From Peptoclostridium acidaminophilum DSM 3953 (lineage in GTDB: Bacteria > Bacillota > Clostridia > Peptostreptococcales > Peptostreptococcaceae): a stretch of 64,000 bases of DNA. Positions 50,217-59,357 of this stretch are shown in pieces (position 1 is the first letter of the stretch; each line of letters opens with the position of its first letter). Under the pieces are notes generated by a model. It ran no database searches. It had not been told where the DNA came from and worked only from the letters and a program-made list of their open reading frames with translations. Both the position numbers and the translations under genes were made by a program. Location: the NCBI RefSeq assembly GCF_000597865.1, contig NZ_CP007452.1, positions 1,991,183 through 2,055,182 on the forward strand, read 5' to 3'.

Positions 50217-53200
50217 TTATCTTGTGCCTGTGGCTCTGTAGCTTCCAAGGCCGCTTATCCTTCCCGACACGGAGTCAAAATGCGATGCTCCGCCTTCGAC
50301 GCTCTTCCAAACGCGCTGCGTCTCGTCGTAGAGGCTCAGCCCGGCGCTTTTGTATCTTCTCATGCTCAGCTTTGCGCTGTCTATGCCCAGCTCCAGCCTT
50401 GCAGGCTCAGCCATGTAGTAGAGCTGCTTTTGCCCGCTTTTGCTGTAGGCGTAGGCCTTTATTGTGTATTCAGCTGACACTGAGCCGTCCTGGCTTCCAG
50501 AAGGCACTTTTGCCTTTGCTATCTCAATTCTTACTCCCGAGCCACTTGAGCTGTCTATTCCCGAAACGTCAAAGGCGTTCGGGTTGAAAGTCAGCGTGAA
50601 GTCCCTGCCGATTACGCTTATGTCGGCGGCGCCGGAGTCTCTTATAACCTGGGAGCTCATGCTTATGACCGCTGACTCCGCGCCGGAGAGCCTGCCTGAT
50701 GTCAGATCTATATTCAGCGGTCTGTCGGCGTCCTCTTCGCCCATCGTGATGCATGCCGCAGAGCCAGCAATCGACATTTGTGTCTTTTCCCCAAGCCCAG
50801 AGTCAGAGTCCTCGTAGCCGGCATTTTTGCCGGTTGCGACCCTGTCGCTTTCCCTGGAGGCCTTGGAGGATGACACGGCTCCCAAAGCCTTTATCTTGAA
50901 CCTGTAGCTTGTGTTTGACTTGACGTCCTGGTATATGAAGCTTGTATTCGATGTGGAATGGACAAGGTACTCCCTGCCCCCTTCTATTGCGTATACGTCG
51001 TAGCCCTTGGCTCCCTCCACTGCGCTCCATTTTACAGAGATGTAACGGTCGTATATTATTTCGGCTTCTACATCCGATGGCGCATCCACATTCGGAAGGC
51101 CGTAGGAGATTCTGTATACAGCCGTAGCTCCTCCGTCAGGGTTTATGACTATCATTCCCTGCTTGCCCATTACGCCTTCGGGCGTTGTGACTATGAGGGT
51201 GTTTTCATCCTTCCACTCCACAGCCTTAGCGTCGGCTCCCGCTTTTATCACGTAGCCCTTGGAGCCTATGTAGAGCGCTGGCGTTTGCGAGTCTGTGAGC
51301 TCGGGCATGAAAACCACCCTTGCGCCCTGCATGAAGCCTTTGCCCTTTACGGCTATGCTCTCTCCGCCGTAAGCCGAGAGCGAATCCATTGACGTCTTCA
51401 TGTCGGATGATTTGAGCACGCAGTCTATGGCGGGGCCGCTGACGAATGTGAAGCCGTTTCTGAGCACCGCTATCTCTCCGTCGCTGTTTTCAACCTTGAC
51501 ATCCGCTTTTCCCGGAACGTGAGCAGGCGTCTTAACCTTTATGGTCTTGTAGTCAACCCTTGTGACTTCCGCAGCCTGCGTTCCCCCAAACATTACTATG
51601 AGCCCGTCCCTGAAATCGTCGCCCGTTATTGTAACCCAGTCGCCACCACTGCTGGAGCCTATATTTGGCGTTATGGCGTCCAAGCGGGGCACGCTGTCGC
51701 CGCCTATGAACTGTATATATATTGGCGGCTGGGAGCTGTCCGAGGATGCTATGCCTCCGTCGGCGTTTATGACCTTAACCTTGCACAGCCTGCCTATGTA
51801 GCTTTGAGGCACCGCGGGCATGTCGAACACTATGAGCTCTGGGCTTTGATCCCTAAGCTGCTCGGCCTTTATGGCCGGAAGGTCTGCTATCTGGACGCTT
51901 GCGCCCTCCCTGAAGTCGCTTCCCTTTATGGCTATAGTGTTGCCGCCGGCTATTGAAAGCTTCACAAGCCTTATGTCCTTTGGTATTCCCGAAAAGCTGT
52001 GGGTAACCTGCTCGGGGTCCCTTGAATCCTTGAGTATGGTTTCTATAGCCGGCTTGCTGTCCGGGTTCCTGTACTCGAACTCCGACTTAGCTGTTCCTCC
52101 GTCGGGATTCATCACAGTCACGCTGACCCTTACCGGGATTTTTACGGCGCTAAAGTAAGAGGGAGTTGTAAGCTCTATGAATTCCGAGTTCACAAGTCTT
52201 GCATAAGGAGCATAGCCCCTTTCCACAATCAGCCTGTCGCTTAGAACCTCGACCCTTATAAGCTCCTTGCCGAAGTAGCCCTCTCCGGTGGCGTCTTTTA
52301 GCAGCCCGGCGGGCACAAATATGGTTTCGCCGCTGTAGCCGTCTACGGTTCCGGAATACTCGGCGTCTATAGTTTTTATGCTAAGCCTGACCAAGGCTTG
52401 GGACTCGCTGTATTCCGCCGAAAGACCCCCTTCCAGTTCCACAAAGGCCTTGGCGTTTTCAATCTCCCCTGTGCCCGCCCTGCCTTTATTTGACACGTCG
52501 CCGAATCTCACAAGGGGCATCGTCATCCTTTCAAAGGCTGCCGGGCTGTCTCCCTGGACAAGGCTTGCGGCCAAGCTTATCTGCGTCTCTCCAAAGCCTG
52601 TTCCTATGAGCTCTACAGATTCGTTGCCGGCCTTGTCGCCAACTGCCGGCAGCACAGTCCTTATTGAAGTAGGCGATATCCTGTATGTGAATTTGAGCTT
52701 ATTTGACATTCCGTAGCTGTTCTCGCCCTGGTTGACGAATATTACGTCCACGGTTCCCGCCGGGTTGGGGGGAGTCTTCAGCTTTATGTAGCCGTTGAAT
52801 ATGTTATCTTCCTGGAGCTGCACCTCTTTACTTCCAAAGTAAACCTTGGGCAGAATCCTGTTGCCCTGCTCGTCCTGGCTGGTTCTTATGTCGCTTACGT
52901 CTATTCTGACAGTGTCCCCGCCCAGTGTGGTGCCCTCGGCTGCGGGCTGAAGGTTGCTTATTACAGGCGTTGAAAATGGAGCGTAGTATGTAAAGTATTC
53001 GCTGTCAATACTGCTCGACCAGCTGGCGCCCCCCGGGTTCAGTATTACAACCGGAACCTTTGCCTTCTGGCTCGTCATGTCGCCCTGCTTTTTCCCGTAG
53101 GGCGGGACTATTATCTCCATTTGCGTGCCGCCGTTGTTGACGCTGCTCACCCTGGCTTCTGCGCCGTCTACGAACACCCTGGTTTGCGGGGTGAAGCCCT

Positions 53201-56200
53201 TGCCAGTTATTTTTACCGTGTAGCCCCCGGCTATGAGTCCGAAGCTTGGCTGCAAACCGCCCTCCTCCACGGAAGGGTTCTGCTCATGGTTCGGAGTAGT
53301 TATCAGGTAGAATCCGCTCTGCCCTGATTTTGTGTCCTTTTTAGTGTCCGGGTTTATTACGCTAATGTCGTAGTAGTTGCTTGGAAGGTCCCTAAAGTCC
53401 GGATGGGACTTGCCCGGAACCCAAAAGTATATTGTGTTCATGTCCTTTACTCTGACTCTGTCGCCGTATATCCTGCCGTCCGCTCCGATTGCGAAGGGCG
53501 TCATCATTTTAAGCTTTAAAGTCTCCCTGCCGCTGCAGCTGAGCTCGACCTTGTCACTTCCGGGGTATGAAAGGGTGTATTCGTTGCCGTCCCTGTCTAC
53601 AGCCTTTATTTCGGCCCCCGAGGCTATGATGTCGAAGCTCTTTCTCGGACCCGACAATGAAATTTCCCCTTTTTCATTGACACTGAGCACCATGAACTCA
53701 TTTTCTGCATCCTCGTTTTCGAGTACCACGCTGTGGTAGTAGTCAGCCAGAACCGGGCGCTTGCCTGAAGCGTCAAGCCCTATTACGTATTCTCCCTCGG
53801 GGGCAGCGAAGGGACTTAGTATTATCTTGCCCTTTGAGTCCCTGTTGTAGCTGTTGATATCCTTGCCGCCAAGCAGCACTCTGGCGCCGATTAGCTTGTG
53901 TATGTATTCCCTGCTTCCGCTGGAGTCGGGCAGTAGGAAGTTCTGGCCGCTTATCACAACAAGGGTAGGCTCTATTCCCCGCTGCTCGTCGTCCCCGCTG
54001 CCCATTCCAGGTGAAAAGGAGGCTATCTTTGGATTGGTGTATGTCTTCACGAACCTGAACTCTGCGGTGTCGACCCCGCCTTCGGCGTTCATTATCTGGA
54101 GCTGTGTCAGCCCCTCCCTGCCCTGGGGCGCCTTGAAGATTATGCTGGTGCCGTCCTGGCGCCTTTCAAATGTCTTTATCTCCTTGCCGTCTATGTACAC
54201 CCTGAGCCCGTCCTGGAAGTTTGAGCCTGTTACAGTTACAGTTTCGCCCCCCTCCTTCATTACAGAATCAGGCGTCACGCTTTCAATTATTGGAACCTTT
54301 GCCGACGGCGGGCTGACAAACTCTATTCCGTAGGGGAGAACTCCTCGCTTGCCCTCTACGCTGGAGTCGTCCCTCATGGGGTTTATCACTACAAGGTCCG
54401 CCTTTCCAAGCACAAGCCTTGAGAGCCTTGTGCCTGATGGGATTACAGCCACTATCCTGTCTCCAGTCTGGCCAGGCGTGCTGCCGTCAATTTCGTTGTC
54501 ATTCTTGTCAAGCACCTTCAGCTCAAGCCTCTGCGGGTCAACGTCGCTCTCAGCTCCCACGTAGGTGTTCTTGCTTAGCCTTAGCTCGCTTCCAAGCTCC
54601 ACTATGGGATACTTTACCTTCACCTGCTTGTCGCTGGCGTCCGTATACCTGTGTACAATGAAGTTGCGGCCGGTTATTGAAATCAGTATGTCCTTTGTTG
54701 TGACATAGCCTCCGCTTCCGTCGCTTTCCACATGAATCTTGGGAGGCGTCATTCCCAGATTGGATGGGGTTATTGTGCTTGGTTCGAAGGTGTAGCCGCC
54801 CTTGAGCTCCGCCCTGTCCTTTATTATTGTCACGTTGGGATTCTCCGAGTCTTCAACAGGCAGCTTAGTTATTATCGTCCTGGTTTCTATTACAACGTCC
54901 TTGTGGGGACTCTCCTCAGCATCTGTAACCTGCTGGGTTATGACCTTGACCTTGTCCATAGAGCTGTTGAAGCTGAAGTCATAATCGCTGGAATCGGCTT
55001 TCTTTGCGAATTTTGCAAGGCCTCCGATTAGAACTTTCACTTCTTTTTTTACGCTTACGGCTTCCCCCTTGTACTTGCCCGTGCCGTAGTCTACGGTTAG
55101 AACCTCGCCGCTGTCCTTGGCATCGACACTCATATGGCCCGGAGTGTCGGGTGTAAAGCCTATGTTGAGGGAGCCTATGTAAACTCCCGATATTTCAGTT
55201 CTAGAGCCCGTGTCAGGACCCGATTCCGGGCTGAGGGGCTGGTATATCTTCATTTTCTGGCTTGCGTCTATTATGGTGAATTTCTGGTCTTCACCGAACT
55301 CGAACTGCTCGTCCACCGACTTGTCCGGATCAGCCCCATCTGGAATCTTGTTTGTTATGACTACGTAGTACTCCCCGTTTTCTATTACTCCCTTTTTATC
55401 CTTGGGAACCTTGACTGTAAGCATCTGCTTTCTGTCGGCATCCGGATTTGAGCCTAGGAATGGGCACTTGCTGTCGTTTGTGTACTTGTCCGTAATGCTC
55501 TTTAACAGGAATACATCCACGTTGTTGACATCAAGCCCCGAGCTGGCTGTTATTATTATCTCGTCGCCGAACTGGCCCCTGTTTGGATTCATGGCCGCGT
55601 CCTTGACGTCCATCTTCTTTGTGAGCCTGAACTGGTCGTTGTATGTGTTTTGTATTGTTGTTTTCACCTGGCTTGTGCCCGATTCAAAATCCACCTGCTG
55701 TGTGTATTCCTTCTTGAATACTATGTTCTGAAGGCCTAAATTTCCGTTGATCGGATTTGTAGAGAGGCTCCCCTCGGTCTTTGCGCTGACTGGAAGCGGC
55801 GTCTGGGCCACTGCCCCGGACTTGTCCTCGAAGGCTCCGCTTATGCTGGCTCCGTTATATGTTGTGCCCACCTTGTCCAGGCCCGTTCCCGTTATTGATA
55901 TGCCCTCAGACCCTGTCACTATTATTCTGTCAAGCATGCCCGACATGGCCGGCAGACCTTCCTGGTCTATGGATATTTGGCAATCGCCCACTATTATGCT
56001 GCTGCCTATGCTTCCTGGTATTTCAAACTGCACTATCTCCTCCTCGTTTATCTGGGCCCTTGAATAGACATCGGCGCCCTGGGAGGTTATTGATTTTACT
56101 GTTATGTCCTTCAAATACGAGCCCATAATTGTTATCTTTGTTTTTGTGACCTTGTAGAGTCCCCCCTCGTGGACCTTTGTAATAAGCACGCTGTCAACGG

Positions 56201-56336
56201 AATATTTACTCTTGTCGTATGCGTACGCCCTCTCCATTTCGCTCCATGGCATGCTTCCAAGCGCCATGAGCAGTGATAATAATATGGCTGTAAGCCTTCG
56301 CACAAGCTTTGAAGCTCTCCATCTTGCATTTGTCAT
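50217..56336 (-). CDS. Giant secreted IPT/TIG-domain surface protein
   Basis: About 2,039 residues. Signal peptide: basic start MTNARWRASKLVRR, hydrophobic LTAILLSLLMALGS, cleavage near AYA. At least eight immunoglobulin-like IPT/TIG modules follow, recognised by phrases such as GGETVTVTGSNFQDGLRVYI, GGYTVKITGKGFTPQTRVFV, GGNTIAIKGSDFREGASVQI and SGGDWVTITGDDFRDGLIVM. Near the end a fibronectin III domain (EAEIIYDRYISVKWSAVEGA) precedes a beta-rich tail. It has neither SLH nor sortase motif, so anchoring may need the two co-transcribed proteins. A GTG at 56,348 opens the frame; the ATG at 56,336 after GGTGAT is preferred. Confidence 0.9.
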   Translation of the reverse strand: MTNARWRASKLVRRLTAILLSLLMALGSMPWSEMERAYAYDKSKYSVDSVLITKVHEGGLYKVTKTKITIMGSYLKDITVKSITSQGADVYSRAQINEEEIVQFEIPGSIGSSIIVGDCQISIDQEGLPAMSGMLDRIIVTGSEGISITGTGLDKVGTTYNGASISGAFEDKSGAVAQTPLPVSAKTEGSLSTNPINGNLGLQNIVFKKEYTQQVDFESGTSQVKTTIQNTYNDQFRLTKKMDVKDAAMNPNRGQFGDEIIITASSGLDVNNVDVFLLKSITDKYTNDSKCPFLGSNPDADRKQMLTVKVPKDKKGVIENGEYYVVITNKIPDGADPDKSVDEQFEFGEDQKFTIIDASQKMKIYQPLSPESGPDTGSRTEISGVYIGSLNIGFTPDTPGHMSVDAKDSGEVLTVDYGTGKYKGEAVSVKKEVKVLIGGLAKFAKKADSSDYDFSFNSSMDKVKVITQQVTDAEESPHKDVVIETRTIITKLPVEDSENPNVTIIKDRAELKGGYTFEPSTITPSNLGMTPPKIHVESDGSGGYVTTKDILISITGRNFIVHRYTDASDKQVKVKYPIVELGSELRLSKNTYVGAESDVDPQRLELKVLDKNDNEIDGSTPGQTGDRIVAVIPSGTRLSRLVLGKADLVVINPMRDDSSVEGKRGVLPYGIEFVSPPSAKVPIIESVTPDSVMKEGGETVTVTGSNFQDGLRVYIDGKEIKTFERRQDGTSIIFKAPQGREGLTQLQIMNAEGGVDTAEFRFVKTYTNPKIASFSPGMGSGDDEQRGIEPTLVVISGQNFLLPDSSGSREYIHKLIGARVLLGGKDINSYNRDSKGKIILSPFAAPEGEYVIGLDASGKRPVLADYYHSVVLENEDAENEFMVLSVNEKGEISLSGPRKSFDIIASGAEIKAVDRDGNEYTLSYPGSDKVELSCSGRETLKLKMMTPFAIGADGRIYGDRVRVKDMNTIYFWVPGKSHPDFRDLPSNYYDISVINPDTKKDTKSGQSGFYLITTPNHEQNPSVEEGGLQPSFGLIAGGYTVKITGKGFTPQTRVFVDGAEARVSSVNNGGTQMEIIVPPYGKKQGDMTSQKAKVPVVILNPGGASWSSSIDSEYFTYYAPFSTPVISNLQPAAEGTTLGGDTVRIDVSDIRTSQDEQGNRILPKVYFGSKEVQLQEDNIFNGYIKLKTPPNPAGTVDVIFVNQGENSYGMSNKLKFTYRISPTSIRTVLPAVGDKAGNESVELIGTGFGETQISLAASLVQGDSPAAFERMTMPLVRFGDVSNKGRAGTGEIENAKAFVELEGGLSAEYSESQALVRLSIKTIDAEYSGTVDGYSGETIFVPAGLLKDATGEGYFGKELIRVEVLSDRLIVERGYAPYARLVNSEFIELTTPSYFSAVKIPVRVSVTVMNPDGGTAKSEFEYRNPDSKPAIETILKDSRDPEQVTHSFSGIPKDIRLVKLSIAGGNTIAIKGSDFREGASVQIADLPAIKAEQLRDQSPELIVFDMPAVPQSYIGRLCKVKVINADGGIASSDSSQPPIYIQFIGGDSVPRLDAITPNIGSSSGGDWVTITGDDFRDGLIVMFGGTQAAEVTRVDYKTIKVKTPAHVPGKADVKVENSDGEIAVLRNGFTFVSGPAIDCVLKSSDMKTSMDSLSAYGGESIAVKGKGFMQGARVVFMPELTDSQTPALYIGSKGYVIKAGADAKAVEWKDENTLIVTTPEGVMGKQGMIVINPDGGATAVYRISYGLPNVDAPSDVEAEIIYDRYISVKWSAVEGAKGYDVYAIEGGREYLVHSTSNTSFIYQDVKSNTSYRFKIKALGAVSSSKASRESDRVATGKNAGYEDSDSGLGEKTQMSIAGSAACITMGEEDADRPLNIDLTSGRLSGAESAVISMSSQVIRDSGAADISVIGRDFTLTFNPNAFDVSGIDSSSGSGVRIEIAKAKVPSGSQDGSVSAEYTIKAYAYSKSGQKQLYYMAEPARLELGIDSAKLSMRRYKSAGLSLYDETQRVWKSVEGGASHFDSVSGRISGLGSYRATGTR

Positions 56337-56395
56337 GTCTTTGATCACCAGTCCTTTGTCGATTTATATGTGTAATCCTTTATATTTGGCTCAAT

Positions 56396-56414
56396 CGGAC
56401 AGGTTAGATGTCCG
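56396..56414. promoter_or_regulatory. Inverted repeat in the divergent region, possible operator
   Basis: CGGACA (56,396-56,401) and TGTCCG (56,409-56,414) form a 6-bp inverted repeat with a 7-bp spacer, about 50-65 bases upstream of the TIG-protein start. A weak promoter (TTGAGC at 56,390-56,395 on the minus strand, AT-rich -10) lies between it and the gene. It could bind the LexA-type winged-helix protein encoded next door; this is inference. Confidence 0.35.
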
Positions 56415-56631
56415 CATATGGTTTATCGGCTGTTTCGGATTTTTCTTTAATTTTAAAGATATATTATTATTTTATGCGCAGAGCGGTGCAGAATGTATAG
56501 TTCCCCAGCCCTACAAAACTGCAGGGACATGCAATATTTCGAATGATTATTCATCTGCGTATAAGCTTTGCAGCATCGGGGTTTTACGTTTTCAACCAAA
56601 TGGATTTCAGGGGCGAACAAAAATTTGCGGC

Positions 56632-56660
56632 TTGTTTATGCAATATGTCTTATGTATAAT
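56632..56660 (+). promoter_or_regulatory. Promoter of the LexA-like/sigma-factor operon
   Basis: TTGTTT (56,632-56,637) and a perfect TATAAT (56,655-56,660) are 17 bases apart. The start near 56,667 gives a leader of about 100 nt before the TTG start of the winged-helix gene. The 56,415-56,631 stretch upstream holds no supported gene. Confidence 0.65.
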
Positions 56661-56763
56661 GTGGGCAAGCTCAGGATCCCGGTTTTTCCAGTATGTTCAC
56701 GTCTTTGTTTTGCAGACTGTTTGCCGCTTTCGGGTTCGGGCTAACTTTTGGGAGGTGGAGGGG

Positions 56764-56982
56764 TTGTACGGAAGGAGTTGCGAGGAATACTGCAGCGAGA
56801 CTCTCAGGAGCGATATGATCGTCTTCATAAGGGAGTGTCAAAGCATGGGGTATTGTCCCAGCCGCAGGGAGATAGGCGCAAAAGTCGGCAGGGCTCCGAG
56901 TGTTGTAAACAAGCATCTTCACAGGATGGCAAATGATGGCGTGCTGAAGCTGAAAGGGGTGAGACGGATTGAATTTCTGTAA
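56764..56982 (+). CDS. Stand-alone LexA-type winged-helix DNA-binding protein
   Basis: About 72 residues matching only the N-terminal DNA-binding domain of LexA: SDMIVFIRECQSMGYCPSRR, then EIGAKVGRAPSVVNKHLHRM and the wing ANDGVLKLKGVRRIEF. The S24 peptidase half is absent, so it cannot self-cleave. The open frame extends to 56,212, but the TTG at 56,764 is preceded by GGGAGGTGG at ideal distance; an ATG at 56,815 is the alternative. It overlaps the sigma-factor start by 14 bases, showing coupled translation. It may repress this operon or the divergent surface operon. Confidence 0.65.
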   Translation: MYGRSCEEYCSETLRSDMIVFIRECQSMGYCPSRREIGAKVGRAPSVVNKHLHRMANDGVLKLKGVRRIEFL

Positions 56983-57565
56983 TCAGGAAGGCAAATCAGC
57001 TGTAGTAGAGCAGGAGCATTTGGAGGCACAACGGCTTGCCGAGCTCGCCTGCGAGGGATGCAAGGATTCTACACATGAGCTTGTGGAGCGCTTTACTCCG
57101 CTCCTTAGGGGCAAGTGCAGGCAGTATTTTGGTGTGGTGGATGAGGATCTGCTTCAGGACGGTATCGTGAAGCTGCTTGAGCTCATTCGCGACTTCGAGC
57201 CTCAGCGGGGAGCGAATTTTTGCGGCTACGCCAAATACATGATAAGTACGTTCTACTGGAACCTCAAGCGAAAGCGGATTCTCGAGGAGTCAAGGCGCGC
57301 GGAGGCGGATGTGAGCGACGAGCATTCCGAACGCTCGGGAGCTTGTGACTATGAGATAGCAGGGGTTGAAACCAGGATGGCGCTCGAGACGCTTCCTGAA
57401 GCTCAAAGGGATGTCATAGAACTTATTTATATGCAGGGACTCAGCACTGATGAGACTGCAAAACGACTTGGGATTTCGTATTCGTATGCCTCCAAGCTTT
57501 CGCGGCGGGCTCTGCGGCAGTTGCGGGACGGGCCTCTCTCCCGGGATGAATGGCGCGGAAGCTAA
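56969..57565 (+). CDS. Sigma-70-family (ECF-like) sigma factor
   Basis: The 198-residue protein has sigma region 2 (VERFTPLLRGKCRQYFGVVD, EDLLQDGIVKLLELIRDFEP, GANFCGYAKYMISTFYWNLK, about 40-115) and region 4 (LPEAQRDVIELIYMQGLSTD, ETAKRLGISYSYASKLSRRA, about 140-185). No region 3 is present. The TTG start at 56,969 follows AAGGGGTGAGACGGA. It overlaps the LexA-type gene. No anti-sigma gene is visible. A sigma factor next to YvrJ, DUF1659 and DUF2922 genes recalls the SigO/YvrJ region of B. subtilis, so it may direct transcription of these small genes or the surface operon. Confidence 0.85.
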   Translation: MNFCNQEGKSAVVEQEHLEAQRLAELACEGCKDSTHELVERFTPLLRGKCRQYFGVVDEDLLQDGIVKLLELIRDFEPQRGANFCGYAKYMISTFYWNLKRKRILEESRRAEADVSDEHSERSGACDYEIAGVETRMALETLPEAQRDVIELIYMQGLSTDETAKRLGISYSYASKLSRRALRQLRDGPLSRDEWRGS

Positions 57566-57676
57566 GTGCCAGATTATGCTACAGGCTTTGTGATTAAAGA
57601 ACAAACTAGGTCAACAGGCCGCCAAATGCCAAAATATTCAAAATGCATGTAGAGACATGTGTTTTTTAATAATAAA

Positions 57677-57731
57677 ACGGGATAGGCAAGCCTTTCAGAT
57701 TGGTTCTGAGTTTGGCGTGCTTATCCCGTTT
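57677..57731. terminator. Bidirectional terminator between convergent genes
   Basis: AACGGGATA (57,677-57,685) pairs with TATCCCGTT (57,722-57,730), extended inward by GCA/TGC and GCC/GGC with mismatches. On the minus strand CCCGTTTTATTATT follows; on the plus strand CCCGTTTGTGTTTGTT. It ends both the sigma-factor and the coiled-coil transcripts. Confidence 0.65.
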
Positions 57732-57756
57732 GTGTTTGTTAGGGTATGGTGATTTA

Positions 57757-58206
57757 TTATTTTGCTTCCTTGAGAGTCGTTATGTCGTACCAGTTCTTTG
57801 CGGCGATTCTTTCTACTATGTTGAAGTCATTCTTGAGTTTTTCAACGTCTCCTCTTATGTGGGCAATTTCGTTGAACATTTGGTCGTGCTCGGCCTTGTT
57901 GACTTGAGCCGAATGCTCGAGAGCTCTAAGGAGCTGCGTATGCTCATCGAGAGTGCTTTTCATGCCGGTCATTTCAGTTTTGATACCGGAAATTTCATCT
58001 TTAATTCCGAAGATTTCACCTTTGATTCCCGAGATTTCGCCTTTCATGCCAGACATGTCATTTTTGATTCCCGAGATTTCACCTTTCATGCCAGACATGT
58101 CATTTTTGATTCCCGAGATTTCGCCTTTGATTCCCGAGATTTCGCCTTTCATGTCGGTCATATCACTTTGGATGTTTTTTAGTATTTCTAGAATTTCCTT
58201 TTCCAT
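57757..58206 (-). CDS. Heptad-repeat coiled-coil protein (149 aa)
   Basis: After a short start (MEKEILEILKNIQSDMTDMK) the protein holds about nine seven-residue repeats of the type GEISGIK or NDMSGMK, then a conserved C-terminal part, STLDEHTQLLRALEHSAQVN and IAAKNWYDITTLKEA. The 21-bp DNA repeats (about 57,970-58,160) are nearly identical in places. No signal peptide or membrane segment is present. I know similar Firmicute proteins with variable repeat number but no function. It faces the sigma gene across a shared terminator. A long trimeric or dimeric coiled coil is expected. Confidence 0.8.
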   Translation of the reverse strand: MEKEILEILKNIQSDMTDMKGEISGIKGEISGIKNDMSGMKGEISGIKNDMSGMKGEISGIKGEIFGIKDEISGIKTEMTGMKSTLDEHTQLLRALEHSAQVNKAEHDQMFNEIAHIRGDVEKLKNDFNIVERIAAKNWYDITTLKEAK

Positions 58207-58425
58207 TTTTCATACCTCCGCCTCTTATTCTCCGATAAACAGGGGTGTGATTTTACGGTTAGCTGTGTTATCTATGTTAAGCTTTAGGTTGTTTTTTCTG
58301 GGTTATCGGTATCTCCATTATACCACATCCGGAATTTTTTTGGCTTTTTTGAAAATATAGTGCCAATTTTCCTCCCAGGCTGAATATATATATGTGAATA
58401 CAAAATTTCAAAGGAGGTTGTTATC

Positions 58426-58650
58426 ATGGCTATTGTTGAAAAGGTGGCATCTAATCTTCAGCTGACTTATTCGATGGGGATTGGCACGGATGGCAAGGAG
58501 GTTTTCAAGAGGAAGACTTTCAAGAATTTCAGGCCGGAGGTTCTTGACGCTGATATTCTGGCGGTGGCGAGTGGGCTGGCGGCGGTTCAGGAGCCGGCGC
58601 TGAGCGAGGTGAGGAGAGTTGATGAGTCGGTGATTAGCGACTTAGGTTAA
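58426..58650 (+). CDS. DUF1659 small protein
   Basis: The 74-residue protein starts MAIVEKVASNLQLTYSMGIG and contains the family-typical KEVFKRKTFKNFRPEVLDAD and a C-terminal EVRRVDESVISD. DUF1659 proteins are small and mostly beta, of unknown function, often next to DUF2922 and YvrJ genes. The ribosome binding site AAAGGAGG is near perfect, implying high expression. Upstream is the coiled-coil gene in the opposite direction; downstream a repeat-bearing spacer before DUF2922. Confidence 0.9.
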   Translation: MAIVEKVASNLQLTYSMGIGTDGKEVFKRKTFKNFRPEVLDADILAVASGLAAVQEPALSEVRRVDESVISDLG

Positions 58651-58708
58651 CTCTTGCCTTCTACTCAGTTTTGGGATTCCCTGCAGCTTGCCCACGCCAA
58701 AAGCTCTC

Positions 58709-58748
58709 GAATTTTGAGAACTCGCTACGCTCAGACACTCAAAATTCT
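58709..58748. repeat. REP-like palindromic element, copy 1
   Basis: This 40-bp sequence begins GAATTTTGAGAACTCGCTAC and ends CTCAAAATTCT, so its ends form a 10-bp stem. It matches 59,533-59,572 in inverted orientation with one difference; weaker similarity continues on both sides (GGTTTTGGGATTC in both). It lies in the spacer between DUF1659 and DUF2922, where other small hairpins (CCGCCC-TTCG-GGGCGG near 58,830-58,846) are also found. No gene is supported in 58,651-58,944. Confidence 0.7.
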
Positions 58749-58944
58749 TCGGTTTTGTGCGCATGCTGCGCTGGGGAATCTCTAAAAACATGACTCAAGT
58801 CGGCATGCGAGTTAAGCCGGCGTCGCTTAAGCCGCCCTTCGGGCGGGGAGCACACTAAAAGCAGCGGATGCTTCGCCATCCACGTGCGCATGCTGCGATG
58901 GCGCCGCGAATAATTACTACATTATATATAGGGGGGTTTTTGAG

Positions 58945-59163
58945 ATGAAAAGGACAATCGAAATGAGTTTTGTGAAATCCGACGGCAAGAGGTATACGCT
59001 CAGGCTTGAGAATGCCAGGGAGGATGTCACTGGCCCGGAGATAAACGCTCTTATGGATTCTCTGGTGCAAAAGGATGTCTTTGTGTTCGACGGGGCCGCA
59101 ATAGATGGCAAGGTTGCGGCGAAGATAGTCGCCATCGACGAGACTCCTGTTACTCTTAGCTAG
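58945..59163 (+). CDS. DUF2922 small protein
   Basis: The 72-residue protein starts MKRTIEMSFVKSDGKRYTLR and contains PEINALMDSLVQKDVFVFDG and KVAAKIVAIDETPVTLS. These are the features of DUF2922: a beta-strand core with a central helix. Function is unknown. The ribosome binding site GGGGGGTTTTTGAG lies just before the ATG. The YvrJ gene follows 11 bases after the stop, so they are co-transcribed. Confidence 0.9.
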   Translation: MKRTIEMSFVKSDGKRYTLRLENAREDVTGPEINALMDSLVQKDVFVFDGAAIDGKVAAKIVAIDETPVTLS

Positions 59164-59174
59164 GTCGCGTTGCT

Positions 59175-59321
59175 ATGGAGCAGCTTGTCTATTTGCTTTC
59201 GAATGTGGGCTTCCCCATTGTGATATGTCTGTATCTTCTCATGAGAATTGAAGAGAAGCTGGAGACTCTCACTAATGCGATAAGCTCTCTCGGAAGCGCC
59301 ATAGTTTCGATGAAGGAATGA
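59175..59321 (+). CDS. YvrJ-family small membrane protein
   Basis: A 48-residue protein, MEQLVYLLSNVGFPIVICLY followed by LLMRIEEKLETLTNAISSLG. One membrane helix (residues about 4-24, with the family signature NVGFPIVICLYLL) is followed by an amphipathic cytoplasmic helix. YvrJ proteins resemble small holins (BhlA-like) but their role is unproven. It follows DUF2922 directly and is followed by a strong terminator. Missing from frame listings limited to 60 codons because it is short. Confidence 0.85.
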   Translation: MEQLVYLLSNVGFPIVICLYLLMRIEEKLETLTNAISSLGSAIVSMKE

Positions 59322-59357
59322 GCCCTCTTCGAGGAAATCCAATATGTATTATGCATA

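Noticed and set aside
49449-50587. Several plus-strand frames opposite the surface-protein genes
   Set aside because: They are shadows of the long minus-strand genes with low-complexity, Leu/Pro/Arg-rich products and no ribosome binding sites.
56212-56763. Long upstream extension of the LexA-like frame
   Set aside because: It overlaps the start of the giant surface gene and both promoter regions and has no protein-like conservation; a strong ribosome binding site marks the TTG at 56,764.
56764-56982. Full-length LexA repressor
   Set aside because: Only the winged-helix domain is present; the sigma-factor gene follows where the peptidase domain would be.
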